NCBI GenBank assembly: GCA_021405325.1
Contig: QWII01000022.1
Span: forward strand, 47,371 to 111,370
Reading direction: 5' to 3'
DNA from: Caldilinea sp. CFX5
GTDB lineage: Bacteria > Chloroflexota > Anaerolineae > Caldilineales > Caldilineaceae
DNA: 64,000 nucleotides
Part shown: piece by piece, positions 8,378-17,344 of the stretch
Layout: every line of letters begins with the position of its first letter
How positions within the stretch are numbered: the stretch's first letter is position 1
Translations under genes and position numbers: made by a program
Notes under the pieces: generated by a model
Told to the model about the DNA's origin: nothing
Databases searched by the model: none
Seen by the model: the letters and a program-made list of their open reading frames with translations, nothing else

Positions 8378-9214
8378 ATGCCGCGTCTACACCTGTTAGA
8401 GATCCACGAGCAACCGTGGTGTCCACCTGCCATTCGGGATGGCGCAACCGACTGTTTACGTTTCATTGCCACGGTTGGGCGGCAGTATAAACAGATCGCG
8501 CCGCTGTTGCAAGCCGCGCTGCTTACGACCAATGCGACCCAAATTGTTGATCTTTGTTCCGGCGGCGGCGGGCCATGGCTGGCCTTGGGGCGCACCCTTA
8601 ACACCAGGACGGGGCAGCCGGTGCAAATAGTGCTCACTGATCTCTATCCGCATGAAAGAGCCGGTCAGAGCGACAAGTTGACGCCCGGCGTCACCCTGCG
8701 CTTTTGTCCAACAGCCGTAGACGCCACCCAACCACCGGCTGAGTTAACCGGCTTTCGCACCCTCTTTACCGCCTTTCATCACTTTGCGCCGGCCCAGGCT
8801 CAGGCCATTTTACAAAGCGCCGTCAACGCCGGGCAGGGCATCGCCATCTTTGAGCAGACTGCCCGTACACCGTTGGGGCTGCTGGTGATGTACCTGCTGC
8901 CCTGGTTGGCGCTGGTGAGTGCGCTGGCGGTGCGCCCCTGGCGGTTGTCCCGCCTCTTCTGGACATTTGTCATTCCGGCCATTCCGCTGATGGTGTGGTT
9001 TGATGGGGTGGTCTCCTGTCTACGCACCTACTCGACGGCGGAATTGCAGGCGCTGGTGGCGGCGCTGGAACCGCCGCCCACTGGTACGACCTATGTCTGG
9101 CGCATTGGCAAAGTGAATAGTCCGCTGTCGCCGCTGGGGGTGAGTTATCTGATTGGCTATCCAGCGGCTGAGAGCGGACTTAGTCGTTACCTTACGGGAC
9201 AAAAACAGGTGTAG
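8378..9214 (+). CDS. Methyltransferase-like protein with membrane segments
   Basis: This 278-residue protein carries the SAM-binding glycine motif VDLCSGGGGPWLALG (about residues 57-71), followed by TDLYPHE at the acidic strand-2 position and FTAFHHFAP at strand 4. This arrangement fits a class I SAM-dependent methyltransferase. Two hydrophobic segments (LLVMYLLPWLALVSALAV and FVIPAIPLMVWFDGVV) follow and suggest membrane association. The ATG at 8378 has CGGAGAAACC before it. It converges on an FAD oxidoreductase and a type III polyketide synthase, so it may methylate a lipophilic polyketide; this is inference. Confidence 0.65.
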   Translation: MPRLHLLEIHEQPWCPPAIRDGATDCLRFIATVGRQYKQIAPLLQAALLTTNATQIVDLCSGGGGPWLALGRTLNTRTGQPVQIVLTDLYPHERAGQSDKLTPGVTLRFCPTAVDATQPPAELTGFRTLFTAFHHFAPAQAQAILQSAVNAGQGIAIFEQTARTPLGLLVMYLLPWLALVSALAVRPWRLSRLFWTFVIPAIPLMVWFDGVVSCLRTYSTAELQALVAALEPPPTGTTYVWRIGKVNSPLSPLGVSYLIGYPAAESGLSRYLTGQKQV

Positions 9215-9238
9215 GCCAATAGGAATCACCTGGAAAAG

Positions 9239-10462
9239 TTATGCCGGTTGTTGCTGACGACGCTTGTGCGGTTGCTGTCGTATGGCGCCGGCCGGCTGTT
9301 TGGCGAAAGCGCCGCGGGTTGCCTTGACAAAATAAGTCGCTAGCGGCGGCGCCAGGCGACCCAAGCCGATCATGAGATCAGCCAGCAGCGGCACAGCTAA
9401 CATCTGTTGCAGGAAACGCCCCGTGCGCACGCGTTGGGTAAACTCGGCCTGCCATGCCTGTTGGTAGTGCGCAGCCCACCCTTCCAGTGTAAGTTCTTGG
9501 CGCAAAAAGGCCTCGGCCAGCGGTGCGCAGAGTTCCGCCGAGCGCAGCGCCATCGCCATGCCGTCACCACAAAGCGGCGGCAACATGACGGCTGCGTCGC
9601 CCAGACAGGCCACATCCGACCAAGGCGCGGCCGGGCGCCCCGTGTCTACCGGTGCGACGGTGCAGATACTTTCCGCCAGCGCCCTTCCCCCGGCCAGCCG
9701 TTGTCCCAGTGCTGGATTCCATGCCATAATCGCCGCCAGCGTTCCCGCCACCGACTGCCCAGTGCGGCGAAATGCGTCATACGAGAGCAGGAGACAAAGG
9801 TTAACTCGCCCATCCTCTATGGGGTTGATGCCGGCATAGCCGCCGGGAAAAAAGAAGAGTTCGACCTGCGCCGGCATGACAACATCAACATAATGACATT
9901 TGATGCCCACCGCCAGTGGCCGGTTGTGGGGCGTAGGATGGGGCGGTAGCGCGCTGGCGCTGTGACGGCCACAGGCAATGATGAGCGCCCGGCTTTTAAC
10001 CTGGCTGTAACGCGGCGTCTGCTCGGTCGTGGAACGGGTCTGCAGATGAATCACGTACTCGTTGTCAACGGTAGTAAATTCCTTCACCAGGATCCCGCTC
10101 CACAGATCAACGCCGTGTTCACAGGCGGCGGTTGCCAGCGCTTCGTCCATCGCGAAGCGACTGACGCCCCAGGCCGGGCCGGGGAGCGACATGCGGGTGG
10201 TCTGTCCACGTTGGGTCGTTACCGTGGCATGGGTTAGAGCGACCGGCGTTAAGGCGGCAACAGCGCTGTGCAAACGCAACATCCGTAATGTCTCCTGCGC
10301 TTCGGGAGAAAGAAACTCGCCGCAGACCTTGTGGCGGGGAAAGTGATCCCGTTCCAGCAGCAGAACATCCCACCCCCGTTGCGCTAACGCTGTCGCCGCT
10401 GCGCTGCCGGCCGGCCCGGCGCCCACCACCACCACATCGCGCACGTCACTGCTGTTAGCCAT
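9239..10462 (-). CDS. FAD-dependent oxidoreductase, geranylgeranyl-reductase-like
   Basis: This 407-residue flavoprotein begins with a dinucleotide-binding fold (VVVVGAGPAGSAAATALAQR, followed by LLLERDHFPRHKVCGEFLSP). The latter motif is typical of the geranylgeranyl reductase/FixC group of the PHBH superfamily. A second FAD motif, CLGDAAVMLPPLCGDGMAMAL, lies in the middle. The family reduces or hydroxylates lipophilic substrates. The start at 10462 has AAGGAGAGC upstream and overlaps the end of the polyketide synthase by 8 bases, which implies translational coupling and a shared pathway. The substrate cannot be deduced from sequence. Confidence 0.85.
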   Translation of the reverse strand: MANSSDVRDVVVVGAGPAGSAAATALAQRGWDVLLLERDHFPRHKVCGEFLSPEAQETLRMLRLHSAVAALTPVALTHATVTTQRGQTTRMSLPGPAWGVSRFAMDEALATAACEHGVDLWSGILVKEFTTVDNEYVIHLQTRSTTEQTPRYSQVKSRALIIACGRHSASALPPHPTPHNRPLAVGIKCHYVDVVMPAQVELFFFPGGYAGINPIEDGRVNLCLLLSYDAFRRTGQSVAGTLAAIMAWNPALGQRLAGGRALAESICTVAPVDTGRPAAPWSDVACLGDAAVMLPPLCGDGMAMALRSAELCAPLAEAFLRQELTLEGWAAHYQQAWQAEFTQRVRTGRFLQQMLAVPLLADLMIGLGRLAPPLATYFVKATRGAFAKQPAGAIRQQPHKRRQQQPA

Positions 10463-11735
10463 CGCTGCTCTCCTTGCCATTGCTTATCGGTGTCTGCGTT
10501 GTCATCAAGGCCAGTGGGGAAGGTAAAGGGGAAGGTAAAGATGGCTGGGCGACCGGTTGATAAGTCAACCGTGCCAGCTCGATCACCAGGCCAGGCCCAA
10601 AGGCCATTGCCACTCCTGACGTGGCCTGCTCGGTGGCACGCTGCTGTTGCAGCATGCACCCCAGCTCAGCCAACACAAACAGAATCGTTGCTGATGAGAG
10701 ATTGCCATACCGCCGTAAAATCTCGCGACTAGCGGCGACATCGGCATCGGCCAAGGCAAAGATTTGCGCCAATCGATCGACAATGGCGCGCCCGCCGGGA
10801 TGGATGGCCCAAAAGTCGGGGCGCTCATCGGCAAAGAGCGTTTGTAATGCTGTCGGCGCCAGGTCAGCCAGGTGTTGCGGGATTTGTGGCGAGAGACGCA
10901 GCGTGAAGCCATGATCGCCAATCGCCCAAACCATGTCGGTTTGCGTATCCGGTTTGGTGCTGGTGTGAAAGGCGTCCAGTTGAAAAAAAGCGGTCTCATC
11001 CGCCGTCGGTTGGCCGACCAGGCAGGCCGCCGCGCCATCGGCAAAGAGGGCGTAGGCCGCCAGTTGTTGGCGACCGGGATTGGGTTGTGTATGGAGCGAA
11101 CATAACTCGACGCTCACCACCAACACTCGTGCATTTGGCTCGCTGCGGACGATCTGGTGGGCAGCGCGCAGCCCATTGAAGGCCGCCGAACAACCCATAA
11201 AGCCGATCAAGGTGCGCTGCACCGTCGGCGTCAGCGCTAGATCGCGCGCGATAACAAAATCCAACCCCGGTGCAAAGAAGCCGGTGCAACTGACCACCAC
11301 TAGATGCGTAATCGAGTCGCGTACATCGGCTACTGTTGTAGCCCGTTTTTCTGCATAAGCGATCAACGCTTGTTGCGCAGCGGCTGTGCCAAGGGGCGGC
11401 GCTTCTTTGGTGTAGATTGCCATGCGCTCCGCCGTGGTCGGCGCATTGGTCAGTGGCTGTCCCGGTGCAAAGCGCGATTCGGTCGGCGGCAACAAATAGT
11501 CGGGCGAGCAGGAGTGACGCCAGTCGATGCCGGAATTGGCATGAAGACTATGGAGCAAACGGCTTGTGGCTGACTTTTTGCCCAACGATTGGGCCATCCA
11601 CTCCCCGATTTCGGCTTGCGCCACGCCGTAGGGTGGTAGCGCCGTCCCAAAAGCGAGAATGGCGACGGCAGGCTGCTGCGCGTTTTGCCCGGATGGCGCT
11701 AGCGCATGGACTGGGTGATACCCCATAAACGTCAT
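10455..11735 (-). CDS. Type III polyketide synthase
   Basis: This 426-residue chalcone/stilbene-synthase-family enzyme condenses malonyl-CoA units onto an acyl starter. The catalytic triad is visible: Cys182 in IGFMGCSAAFNGLR, His311 in WAIHPGGRAIVD and Asn344 in RRYGNLSSATILF. The thiolase fold is otherwise of normal length, with an extra Pro/Ser-rich C-terminal tail of about 35 residues. It is transcribed before an FAD oxidoreductase with which it overlaps, and a methyltransferase-like gene converges on the pair. PKS, oxidoreductase and methyltransferase together are typical of alkylpyrone or alkylresorcinol-type loci. The product is unknown. Confidence 0.92.
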   Translation of the reverse strand: MTFMGYHPVHALAPSGQNAQQPAVAILAFGTALPPYGVAQAEIGEWMAQSLGKKSATSRLLHSLHANSGIDWRHSCSPDYLLPPTESRFAPGQPLTNAPTTAERMAIYTKEAPPLGTAAAQQALIAYAEKRATTVADVRDSITHLVVVSCTGFFAPGLDFVIARDLALTPTVQRTLIGFMGCSAAFNGLRAAHQIVRSEPNARVLVVSVELCSLHTQPNPGRQQLAAYALFADGAAACLVGQPTADETAFFQLDAFHTSTKPDTQTDMVWAIGDHGFTLRLSPQIPQHLADLAPTALQTLFADERPDFWAIHPGGRAIVDRLAQIFALADADVAASREILRRYGNLSSATILFVLAELGCMLQQQRATEQATSGVAMAFGPGLVIELARLTYQPVAQPSLPSPLPSPLALMTTQTPISNGKESSDG

Positions 11736-11756
11736 GATTTCTTATACTTTCTTCCC

Positions 11757-11829
11757 TTAGGCGTTTTCAAAAAGTAAAATATCCACGCCGTAGGCGCCTA
11801 CGGGTACTTATTTTCTTGAGGATGCCTTA
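11757..11829. repeat. Imperfect palindrome upstream of the PKS gene
   Basis: A perfect 16-base core (CCGTAGGCGCCTACGG, 11788-11803) is flanked by imperfect arms running out to TTAGGCG and GCCTTA. The ending TATTTTCTTGAGGATGCC resembles the element at 7062-7128. It fills the gap between the fasciclin gene stop and the PKS start, so it may terminate the fasciclin transcript. Confidence 0.6.
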
Positions 11830-11835
11830 TCAACC

Positions 11836-13137
11836 CTACGGAGCGGGAGGCGACAGCACCGCATCAATCAGGTGAATGACACCATTGGCGGTGACAATAT
11901 CAGTCTGGATCACGCGTGCGTTGTTCACCTGCATAACCCCATTGGCGGCGACGGTGACGCGCAAGGGTTGCCCCGTTGTCGAGAGCGCCTGCCCCAGCCG
12001 CACCAGATCACTGGCGAGGGCTGTATCGGCGACCAGGTGATATTGCATTACATTGGCGATGGCCGCCGTGTTGTTGAGTAATGGTTGCAACTGCCCGGCA
12101 GGGAAAGCCTCAAAGGCGGCATTGGTCGGCGCAAAGAGGGTCAACTCGCCGGGTAGCTGCAACGCTTGCAACAGACCAGCCGCCCCCAATGCTGTCTCCA
12201 ACGTTGATAGCTCCTCGCTGTTGCGTACAACATCAGCAATGGTGGCGGTCGGGGCAACGGTGGTGATGATTTGCGCCGTCGTCACCACTTGCGTGGCCGT
12301 GACTGGCGTTGCGGCACTGGCGCCAGGCGTGCCCGTTGTCGGTGTAATCACCAGATTGACCGGTAACAGCACAGTGTCAATGGCATGAATCACCCCATTG
12401 GTTGCCTCGATATCCGGTTCGACAATTGTGGCCTCGCCGACTTGGACAACACCAGCGGCAGTCAAGGTAACAGGCAAGGTTTGCCCAAGCGCTGTGAGTA
12501 CGCGCCCCAGACGGGTGAGCCGCGCCGAAGAAACTTCTTCAATCAATAAGTGGTTCTGGAGGACATTGGCTAGAGTGCTTGGGCTGGCGAGTAGGGCATC
12601 GAGCGTACCCGCCGGCAGGGCGGCGAACGCTTCTTCCGTGGGGGCAAAGAGAGTGTAGGGTCGCTCCCCATTAAGCGCCGTCGTTAACCGCACCGCTGTA
12701 ATTGCCTCATTTAACGTTACAAATTCAGGCCGCGCGGCCACAATGGCAGCAATGGCGCCGCCCTGCCCCGCCGGCGCCGGGGTTGCGGCTACGGGTGCGG
12801 TGGCCGTCGTGCCCGTTACGACGGCCGTCGGTGTCAGAACCGGCGTCACGGTTAGCGGCGCGGTGGCGGTGACAGGCGCTGTGCTGTCGGCCGCGCTGGT
12901 TGGCGTGTCCGTTAGCGGCGCGGTTGCGGTCACCGGTTCGGCGGGGGTCACGGCAATGGTGATCGTCGTGGTTGCGGTGACGGGCGCGGTCGTTGTGACC
13001 GCCGTGGTTGGTGTGAAGGTCGGCTGTAATGGCGTCTGGGGCGTCGGCGTTTCGTCTGATGCAAGCGGGGTAATCACACACGCGCTTAAGAGTAACATGG
13101 TCATTACGCAACATGGCAACAGTAAATAGCGTTTCAT
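11836..13137 (-). CDS. Lipoprotein with two fasciclin (FAS1) domains
   Basis: This is a 433-residue secreted lipoprotein. The N terminus MKRYLLLPCCVMTMLLLSAC is a signal peptide with a lipobox (Cys20). A Thr/Ala/Pro/Val-rich stalk (to about residue 125) follows, then two FAS1 domains (about 128-255 and 300-433). Each carries the paired signatures LFAPTEEAFAALPAGTL/LFAPTNAAFEAFPAGQL and NGVIHAIDTVLLP/NGVIHLIDAVLSP. FAS1 domains mediate adhesion or matrix contacts at the cell surface. The ATG at 13137 has AAAGGA upstream. The two domains are internal duplicates; the stalk is probably extended and may be variable in length. Confidence 0.92.
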   Translation of the reverse strand: MKRYLLLPCCVMTMLLLSACVITPLASDETPTPQTPLQPTFTPTTAVTTTAPVTATTTITIAVTPAEPVTATAPLTDTPTSAADSTAPVTATAPLTVTPVLTPTAVVTGTTATAPVAATPAPAGQGGAIAAIVAARPEFVTLNEAITAVRLTTALNGERPYTLFAPTEEAFAALPAGTLDALLASPSTLANVLQNHLLIEEVSSARLTRLGRVLTALGQTLPVTLTAAGVVQVGEATIVEPDIEATNGVIHAIDTVLLPVNLVITPTTGTPGASAATPVTATQVVTTAQIITTVAPTATIADVVRNSEELSTLETALGAAGLLQALQLPGELTLFAPTNAAFEAFPAGQLQPLLNNTAAIANVMQYHLVADTALASDLVRLGQALSTTGQPLRVTVAANGVMQVNNARVIQTDIVTANGVIHLIDAVLSPPAP

Positions 13138-13466
13138 TGGCAATCCTTTCCCCAGCCGACGCCAGTACGCATCACACCCTGGTCGAAAAATGCGCTGACA
13201 ATGACGGTTGGCATGGTCGCCCTGAGCTTACCGACGAATTTTGCAATCTGCGATAGGCTAAGATATAAAGAAGGATAGAAAGAAGACACAAGACACAAGA
13301 CACAAGACACAAGCAATCATTGTCAAGCGCTTGTGATAGAATATAACAATACCAACCCACATCGCTGATCACCAGTTGCCGAATTGCGCTACACCCCTTG
13401 CCGGTACACGCAACACGTTATGGATCACCGTGGGTCTAACCCAATTTCGCACAAGGAGTCAGCCGT
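13138..13466. other. Divergent intergenic region with short tandem repeat
   Basis: About 330 bases lie between the fasciclin gene and a divergent dehydrogenase gene. Apart from the 7-base tandem repeat at 13284-13313, I see no gene, no long palindrome and no promoter that I can define securely. Confidence 0.5.
13284..13313. repeat. 7-base tandem repeat
   Basis: AGACACA is repeated just over four times without interruption. It lies in a divergent intergenic region about 150 bases upstream of both neighbouring starts. A slipped-strand length polymorphism is possible, but no function can be assigned. Confidence 0.8.
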
Positions 13467-14474
13467 ATGACGCTCAAAGTCGCCATCGTCGGCACCGGCA
13501 AGGTTGCGGCGCAAAATTACCTGCCCTACCTGGTGCAGCGCCAAGACCTTGCCCTCAGCTACTACAACCGCAGCCGTGACAAAGCCGCAGCGGTCGCCCA
13601 GCAATTTGGCGGCCGCGTGGCGCAGTCGCTGCCTGATCTGCTGGCTGATGAGCCGGACACGGTGCTGGTGCTGACGCGGGAAACGGATCGCTACGCCGTT
13701 ACCGATGAACTGCTGACGTTACGACCACGCCGCCTTTTCTTTGAAAAACCGCTGGTCGCCCAACTGGGGCAAGCCGATGTGACCGAGGATGACTTTGGCA
13801 AGGGGCGCAGCTTGTTGACACGCGCCCACGCCGCCGGGATCGAGACGGCGATGGTCTTTAACTACCGTTTCTTCGAGCAGACCCAAAAGGCGCGCGAACT
13901 CATTGCCGCCCACAATTTCGGCCAACCGGTTCACTTTACCGGCCTGGTTCACTACGCCTGTTGGAGCCATTGTATTGATCTGGTGTTGTCCTTCATGGGA
14001 CCGGCGGCGACGATTACCGCCCTGGCCGCCCCCTTTGCCCGCCCCTGTATGGGCACCGAAAATGTGCGGGATGTCACTGCCGCTGTACAGATGGTTAACG
14101 GCGCCACCGGCACGATCATCGGCACCTGTAGCATCGATTTCAAACTGCCGCTCTACGAATTGACCGTCGCCTTTGAACGGGGTCGCCTCACCCTGCGCGA
14201 CCTGGATGGCGACTTGGAGTTGATCGACTACGCCAGCGAACGGCACACGGTTCACGCCCTCAGCCGCAGCGTTTCGCGCTGGGATCAATACCGCGCCTCC
14301 TTCGGCAAAGCGATCAATGCTTATCTGGACGCCGTGCAGACCGGCGCCCCGCCCCCTGTCCCCGGTTTGGCCGGTCTGCAAGAGCTACAGTTTGAAGCCG
14401 CGCTGAAACGCTCGATTGCGCAAAGCAGACCAGTGGTAGTAACAGAAGAATTTCCAATTTCCATATCATCTTAG
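13467..14474 (+). CDS. Gfo/Idh/MocA-family oxidoreductase
   Basis: This 335-residue NAD(P)-dependent dehydrogenase has an N-terminal Rossmann fold (VAIVGTGKVAAQNYLPYL) and the family signature FFEKPLV at about residues 90-97, where the lysine is the usual catalytic/cofactor residue. The C-terminal alpha/beta domain is of normal size. Such enzymes oxidise sugars, sugar acids or inositols. AAGGAG lies 8 bases upstream of the ATG. The next gene in the same direction encodes mannonate dehydratase, so a uronate or sugar-acid substrate is likely, by inference. Confidence 0.88.
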   Translation: MTLKVAIVGTGKVAAQNYLPYLVQRQDLALSYYNRSRDKAAAVAQQFGGRVAQSLPDLLADEPDTVLVLTRETDRYAVTDELLTLRPRRLFFEKPLVAQLGQADVTEDDFGKGRSLLTRAHAAGIETAMVFNYRFFEQTQKARELIAAHNFGQPVHFTGLVHYACWSHCIDLVLSFMGPAATITALAAPFARPCMGTENVRDVTAAVQMVNGATGTIIGTCSIDFKLPLYELTVAFERGRLTLRDLDGDLELIDYASERHTVHALSRSVSRWDQYRASFGKAINAYLDAVQTGAPPPVPGLAGLQELQFEAALKRSIAQSRPVVVTEEFPISISS

Positions 14475-14481
14475 ATAATTA

Positions 14482-14563
14482 GGTGATTGGGTGATGCGGT
14501 GATTGAGGCTTCGGCGTGAGCTCAGCCGAACGCTTGTCGAAATCACCGCATCACCCAATCACC
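14482..14563. repeat. Hairpin element between dehydrogenase and uxuA
   Basis: Perfect 23-base arms (14482-14504 and 14541-14563; GGTGATTGGGTGATGCGGTG...) enclose a 36-base loop. The loop itself contains a small stem, TTCGGC...GCCGAA. The segment CTTGTCGAAATCACCG closely matches one in the hairpin at 51117-51171. As it lies between co-directional genes, it could attenuate read-through into uxuA or act as an mRNA processing site. Confidence 0.75.
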
Positions 14564-14582
14564 CAACAAAAGGAGCCACTCT

Positions 14583-15659
14583 ATGAAACTCGGCCTCGGC
14601 CTCTATCGGGCGCTGTTGACACCGGAAAATCTGCGCTTTGCCAAACAGGCAGGCTGCACCCATATTATCGCCCACCTGCCCGGTCACTTTACGCGCGGCG
14701 ACAAGATCATCACCTCCGACAATGCCAACGCCGGCTTTGGCATCTCGGAAGCCGACGACCCGATCTGGACCTACGAAGGGTTACGCGACCTCAAGGCGAT
14801 GGTCAACGCCGAGGGGTTGGAACTGGATGCGCTGGAAAACTTTGCCCCCGCCCACTGGTATGATGTGCTGCTTGACGGTCCCAAGCGCACCGCGCAAATG
14901 GCGCACTTGAAAGAAATTGTCCGCAACCTGGGTCGCCTGGGCATCCCGACCATGGGCTATTGTTTTACCCTGGCCGGCGTCTGGGGGCGCAATGAGGGGC
15001 CGTATGCGCGTGGCGGCGCCAAATCGGTCGGCTTCAACAACCCGACCCCGCCGCCAATGCCGGGTGGGATGGTCTGGAATATGGTCTATGATGTGGATCG
15101 CTTCAATGCGGCTGACCCGAATGACATGGTGGCGCCGGTGGCCGCGCCGGAGATTTGGCGGCGGCTGAACGGTTTTCTGGAAGAGATGCTGCCGGTGGCC
15201 GAAGAGGCCGGCGTCAAACTCGCCTTCCACCCCGATGACCCGCCGCTGCCGGAGTTGCGCGGTATGAGTCGCCTGGTCTATCAGGGCGATCATTTTCAGA
15301 AGGTGCTGGATCTCAGGCCCAGCCCGGCCAACGCCATTGAATTTTGTGTCGGCACCATCTCTGAAATGCAAAACACGGATGTGTACGCCACGGTGGATCG
15401 CTATAGTCGCGCCGGGAAACTGGCCTACGTCCATCTGCGCAATGTCCAGGGCAAAGTTCCCAACTACCATGAGATGTTTGTCGATGACGGCGACACCGAC
15501 ATGATCGAGGTGCTGCGCATCCTCCATCGCAATGGCTTTGACGGCGTCCTCATCCCTGATCACACGCCGCTGCTCGAATGCGCCGCCGCCTGGCACGCCG
15601 GCATGGCCTATACGCTGGGTTGGATGAAAGCAGTGTTGACGATGATCGAGAAGGAGTAA
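14583..15659 (+). CDS. uxuA: Mannonate dehydratase
   Basis: This 358-residue TIM-barrel enzyme dehydrates D-mannonate to 2-keto-3-deoxygluconate in hexuronate catabolism. The UxuA family is recognisable from CFTLAGVWGRNEGPYARGGA (about residues 127-146), the metal-binding stretches LAFHPDDPP and IEFCVGTISEM, and VHLRNVQG. A consensus RBS (AAAAGGAGCC) precedes the ATG. It follows a Gfo/Idh/MocA dehydrogenase on the same strand, with a hairpin between. Together they point to use of uronate-containing polysaccharides. Confidence 0.93.
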   Translation: MKLGLGLYRALLTPENLRFAKQAGCTHIIAHLPGHFTRGDKIITSDNANAGFGISEADDPIWTYEGLRDLKAMVNAEGLELDALENFAPAHWYDVLLDGPKRTAQMAHLKEIVRNLGRLGIPTMGYCFTLAGVWGRNEGPYARGGAKSVGFNNPTPPPMPGGMVWNMVYDVDRFNAADPNDMVAPVAAPEIWRRLNGFLEEMLPVAEEAGVKLAFHPDDPPLPELRGMSRLVYQGDHFQKVLDLRPSPANAIEFCVGTISEMQNTDVYATVDRYSRAGKLAYVHLRNVQGKVPNYHEMFVDDGDTDMIEVLRILHRNGFDGVLIPDHTPLLECAAAWHAGMAYTLGWMKAVLTMIEKE

Positions 15660-15662
15660 AGT

Positions 15663-15784
15663 CCGTAGTAAAGACTAATGAAGGGTAGCGAATGGTTTCG
15701 GTAATCCTTGGAACTTGTCACGCCGGCGGCGATGACCTCCAGTTACCGCTTTATTTTCGTAACGTTCATCAGTCTTTACTACGG
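15663..15784. repeat. MITE-like inverted repeat
   Basis: Terminal arms of 20 bases (CCGTAGTAAAGACTAATGAA, 15663-15682, and 15765-15784) pair with one mismatch around an 82-base interior. The length of 122 bases and the well-defined ends are MITE-like; no coding sequence lies inside, and I see no clear target-site duplication. It starts four bases after the uxuA stop. Confidence 0.65.
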
Positions 15785-15852
15785 CGCAACCGATCAAGAT
15801 CGATTGGGCAAAACGGTAGTGGAAGGGTCAAAAATTCAGGAGGAAAGCGTTT

Positions 15853-16071
15853 ATGATCGTGCGCATGCCTGTCAACTCATCCAGTCTAGCCGCTGTTGGT
15901 TATGACCATTTTACAGGAACGCTCGAAATTGAGTTCCATGACGGCTCGGTCTACCAATACTTTGAGGTGCCGGCCTATGTCTACACCGGCTTGATGAGCA
16001 TGGGGTCGCACGGTTACTATTTTCAAACCTTTATCAAAAATGGCGGTTATCGCTACCAGAAAGTGCGTTAA
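15853..16071 (+). CDS. KTSC domain protein
   Basis: This 72-residue single-domain protein has the KTSC pattern (PF13619): NSSSLAAVGYD, then LEIEFHDGSVYQYFEVP and a C-terminal FIKNGGYRYQKV. The domain is small and soluble; it has been linked to nucleic-acid-related enzymes, but its function is not established. A good RBS (TCAGGAGGAAAG) precedes the ATG. The TAA stop forms the beginning of an AT-rich palindrome. Confidence 0.85.
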   Translation: MIVRMPVNSSSLAAVGYDHFTGTLEIEFHDGSVYQYFEVPAYVYTGLMSMGSHGYYFQTFIKNGGYRYQKVR

Positions 16072-16108
16072 CAATAATTAATTGAGAATTGACAATTAAT
16101 TATTGTTA
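16069..16108. repeat. AT-rich palindrome at the KTSC gene end
   Basis: TAACAATAATTAATTG (16069-16084) pairs perfectly with 16093-16108 around an 8-base loop. It begins with the KTSC stop codon and ends 25 bases before the GNAT start. Its very low GC content contrasts with the other hairpins in the window. Confidence 0.7.
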
Positions 16109-16133
16109 ATGTTCTCTACCAAAGGAGATCACT

Positions 16134-17186
16134 ATGTCCACCCCAACCATTGAAATTCGTCCCTTTGCCTACCAAACTGCCGGCGACGATGAATTCCGGC
16201 TGCTCAATACCTTTGAAAACATGATGCGGCGTGAACGGATCCCTGACGATCCCGTTGTCTCTGATGAAGAGTGTATGCGTTGGTGGCGGAGCAAGCCGGC
16301 CTCGTTTGTCATCGAGCCGCGGCTGGCTTGGAATGCAGCGGGGGAGATTGTGGGACGCGCCTTTGGCTTTATGTTTGCCGGTGAGTCGAATCAGCATCTC
16401 CTCCAATTTGATCTGGAAGTCCACCCGGCCTACCGCCGCCAGGGGCTGGGCAAACAGTTATTGGGTCATCTGGTCGAGATCGCCCAACGCAACAATCGTA
16501 CCCTGCTGGCCGCCGGCACCAGTGACCGCATCCCAGCCGGCGCCATTTTCATGGAACGCATCGGGGCGCGCAAAGGGCTGGAGGGTCATACCAACCAACT
16601 GTTGATCGCCGAGTTGGATCGCGGCCTGTTGGATGAGTGGCGACAGCGCGCACAGGAACGGGCATCCGGTTTCAGCTTGGGCTTGTGGGTTGGCCCCTAC
16701 CCGACCGATCAACTGGCAGAGATTGCTCACCTCTACAGTGTGATGAACACGGCGCCACGCGATGAGATGGAGATGGAGGATTTTACCTTTACTCCAGCAC
16801 TGTTACAGGAGTGGGATCAGAATCTGCTGGCCACCAACACTGAACGGTGGACGCTTTATGCTCGTGAAAATGCAACCGGAAAGCTGGCCGGCTTCACCGC
16901 CGTCTTCTGGCACCCCGACCGCTCCCATATTTTGGGCCAAGGCGATACCGGCGTCTTTCCCGAATATCGTGGGTTGGGCTTGGGGCGCTGGCTGAAAGCC
17001 GCCATGTTGGAAAAAGTTCTACGTGAACGGCCGCAAGTGACCGTCGTCCGCACGGGCAATGCCGACTCCAATGCAGGGATGTTGAAGATCAACCACGAAT
17101 TGGGCTTCAAACCCTTTATGGCCGAATGTTTCTGGCAGGTGGAGCGGACGCAGGTAGAAGCCTATTTGGCGAACAGGGCAGGATAA
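16134..17186 (+). CDS. Tandem GNAT-family acetyltransferase
   Basis: This 350-residue protein contains two GCN5-related N-acetyltransferase domains (about residues 5-155 and 165-345). Acetyl-CoA-binding motifs are visible in both: YRRQGLGKQLLGHL and YRGLGLGRWLKAAML. The second domain also has VVRTGNADSNAGMLKINHEL, the typical end of a GNAT fold. Double-GNAT proteins include mycothiol synthase-like and antibiotic-acetylating enzymes, but the substrate here is unknown. The RBS is AAAGGAGATC. Transcription converges with the large BNR gene. Confidence 0.88.
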   Translation: MSTPTIEIRPFAYQTAGDDEFRLLNTFENMMRRERIPDDPVVSDEECMRWWRSKPASFVIEPRLAWNAAGEIVGRAFGFMFAGESNQHLLQFDLEVHPAYRRQGLGKQLLGHLVEIAQRNNRTLLAAGTSDRIPAGAIFMERIGARKGLEGHTNQLLIAELDRGLLDEWRQRAQERASGFSLGLWVGPYPTDQLAEIAHLYSVMNTAPRDEMEMEDFTFTPALLQEWDQNLLATNTERWTLYARENATGKLAGFTAVFWHPDRSHILGQGDTGVFPEYRGLGLGRWLKAAMLEKVLRERPQVTVVRTGNADSNAGMLKINHELGFKPFMAECFWQVERTQVEAYLANRAG

Positions 17187-17229
17187 ATTGAACTGAAATT
17201 TGCTATAGCCGTTCAGAAAAAGATCCGTG

Positions 17230-17307
17230 GCGGTAGGGGCAAGCCCTTGCCGTTGCCCTAAGACACCGGCAAACCGTGGGGCAATCGCAAGCCCTTGCCC
17301 CTACCGC
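17230..17307. terminator. Hairpin between convergent genes
   Basis: GCGGTAGGGGCAAG (17230-17243) pairs exactly with 17294-17307, and pairing extends inward with mismatches to about 30 bases per arm. It lies between the convergent GNAT and BNR-repeat genes and is probably a bidirectional terminator or an RNA-stabilising stem. Confidence 0.65.
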
Positions 17308-17344
17308 TGAAATATTCACTGACCATCTATAGACGCGCTTTTTG

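Noticed and set aside
15663..15784. Naming the uxuA-proximal inverted repeat as a defined insertion sequence
   Set aside because: It is only 122 bases, has no transposase and no clear target duplication; I left it as a MITE-like repeat.
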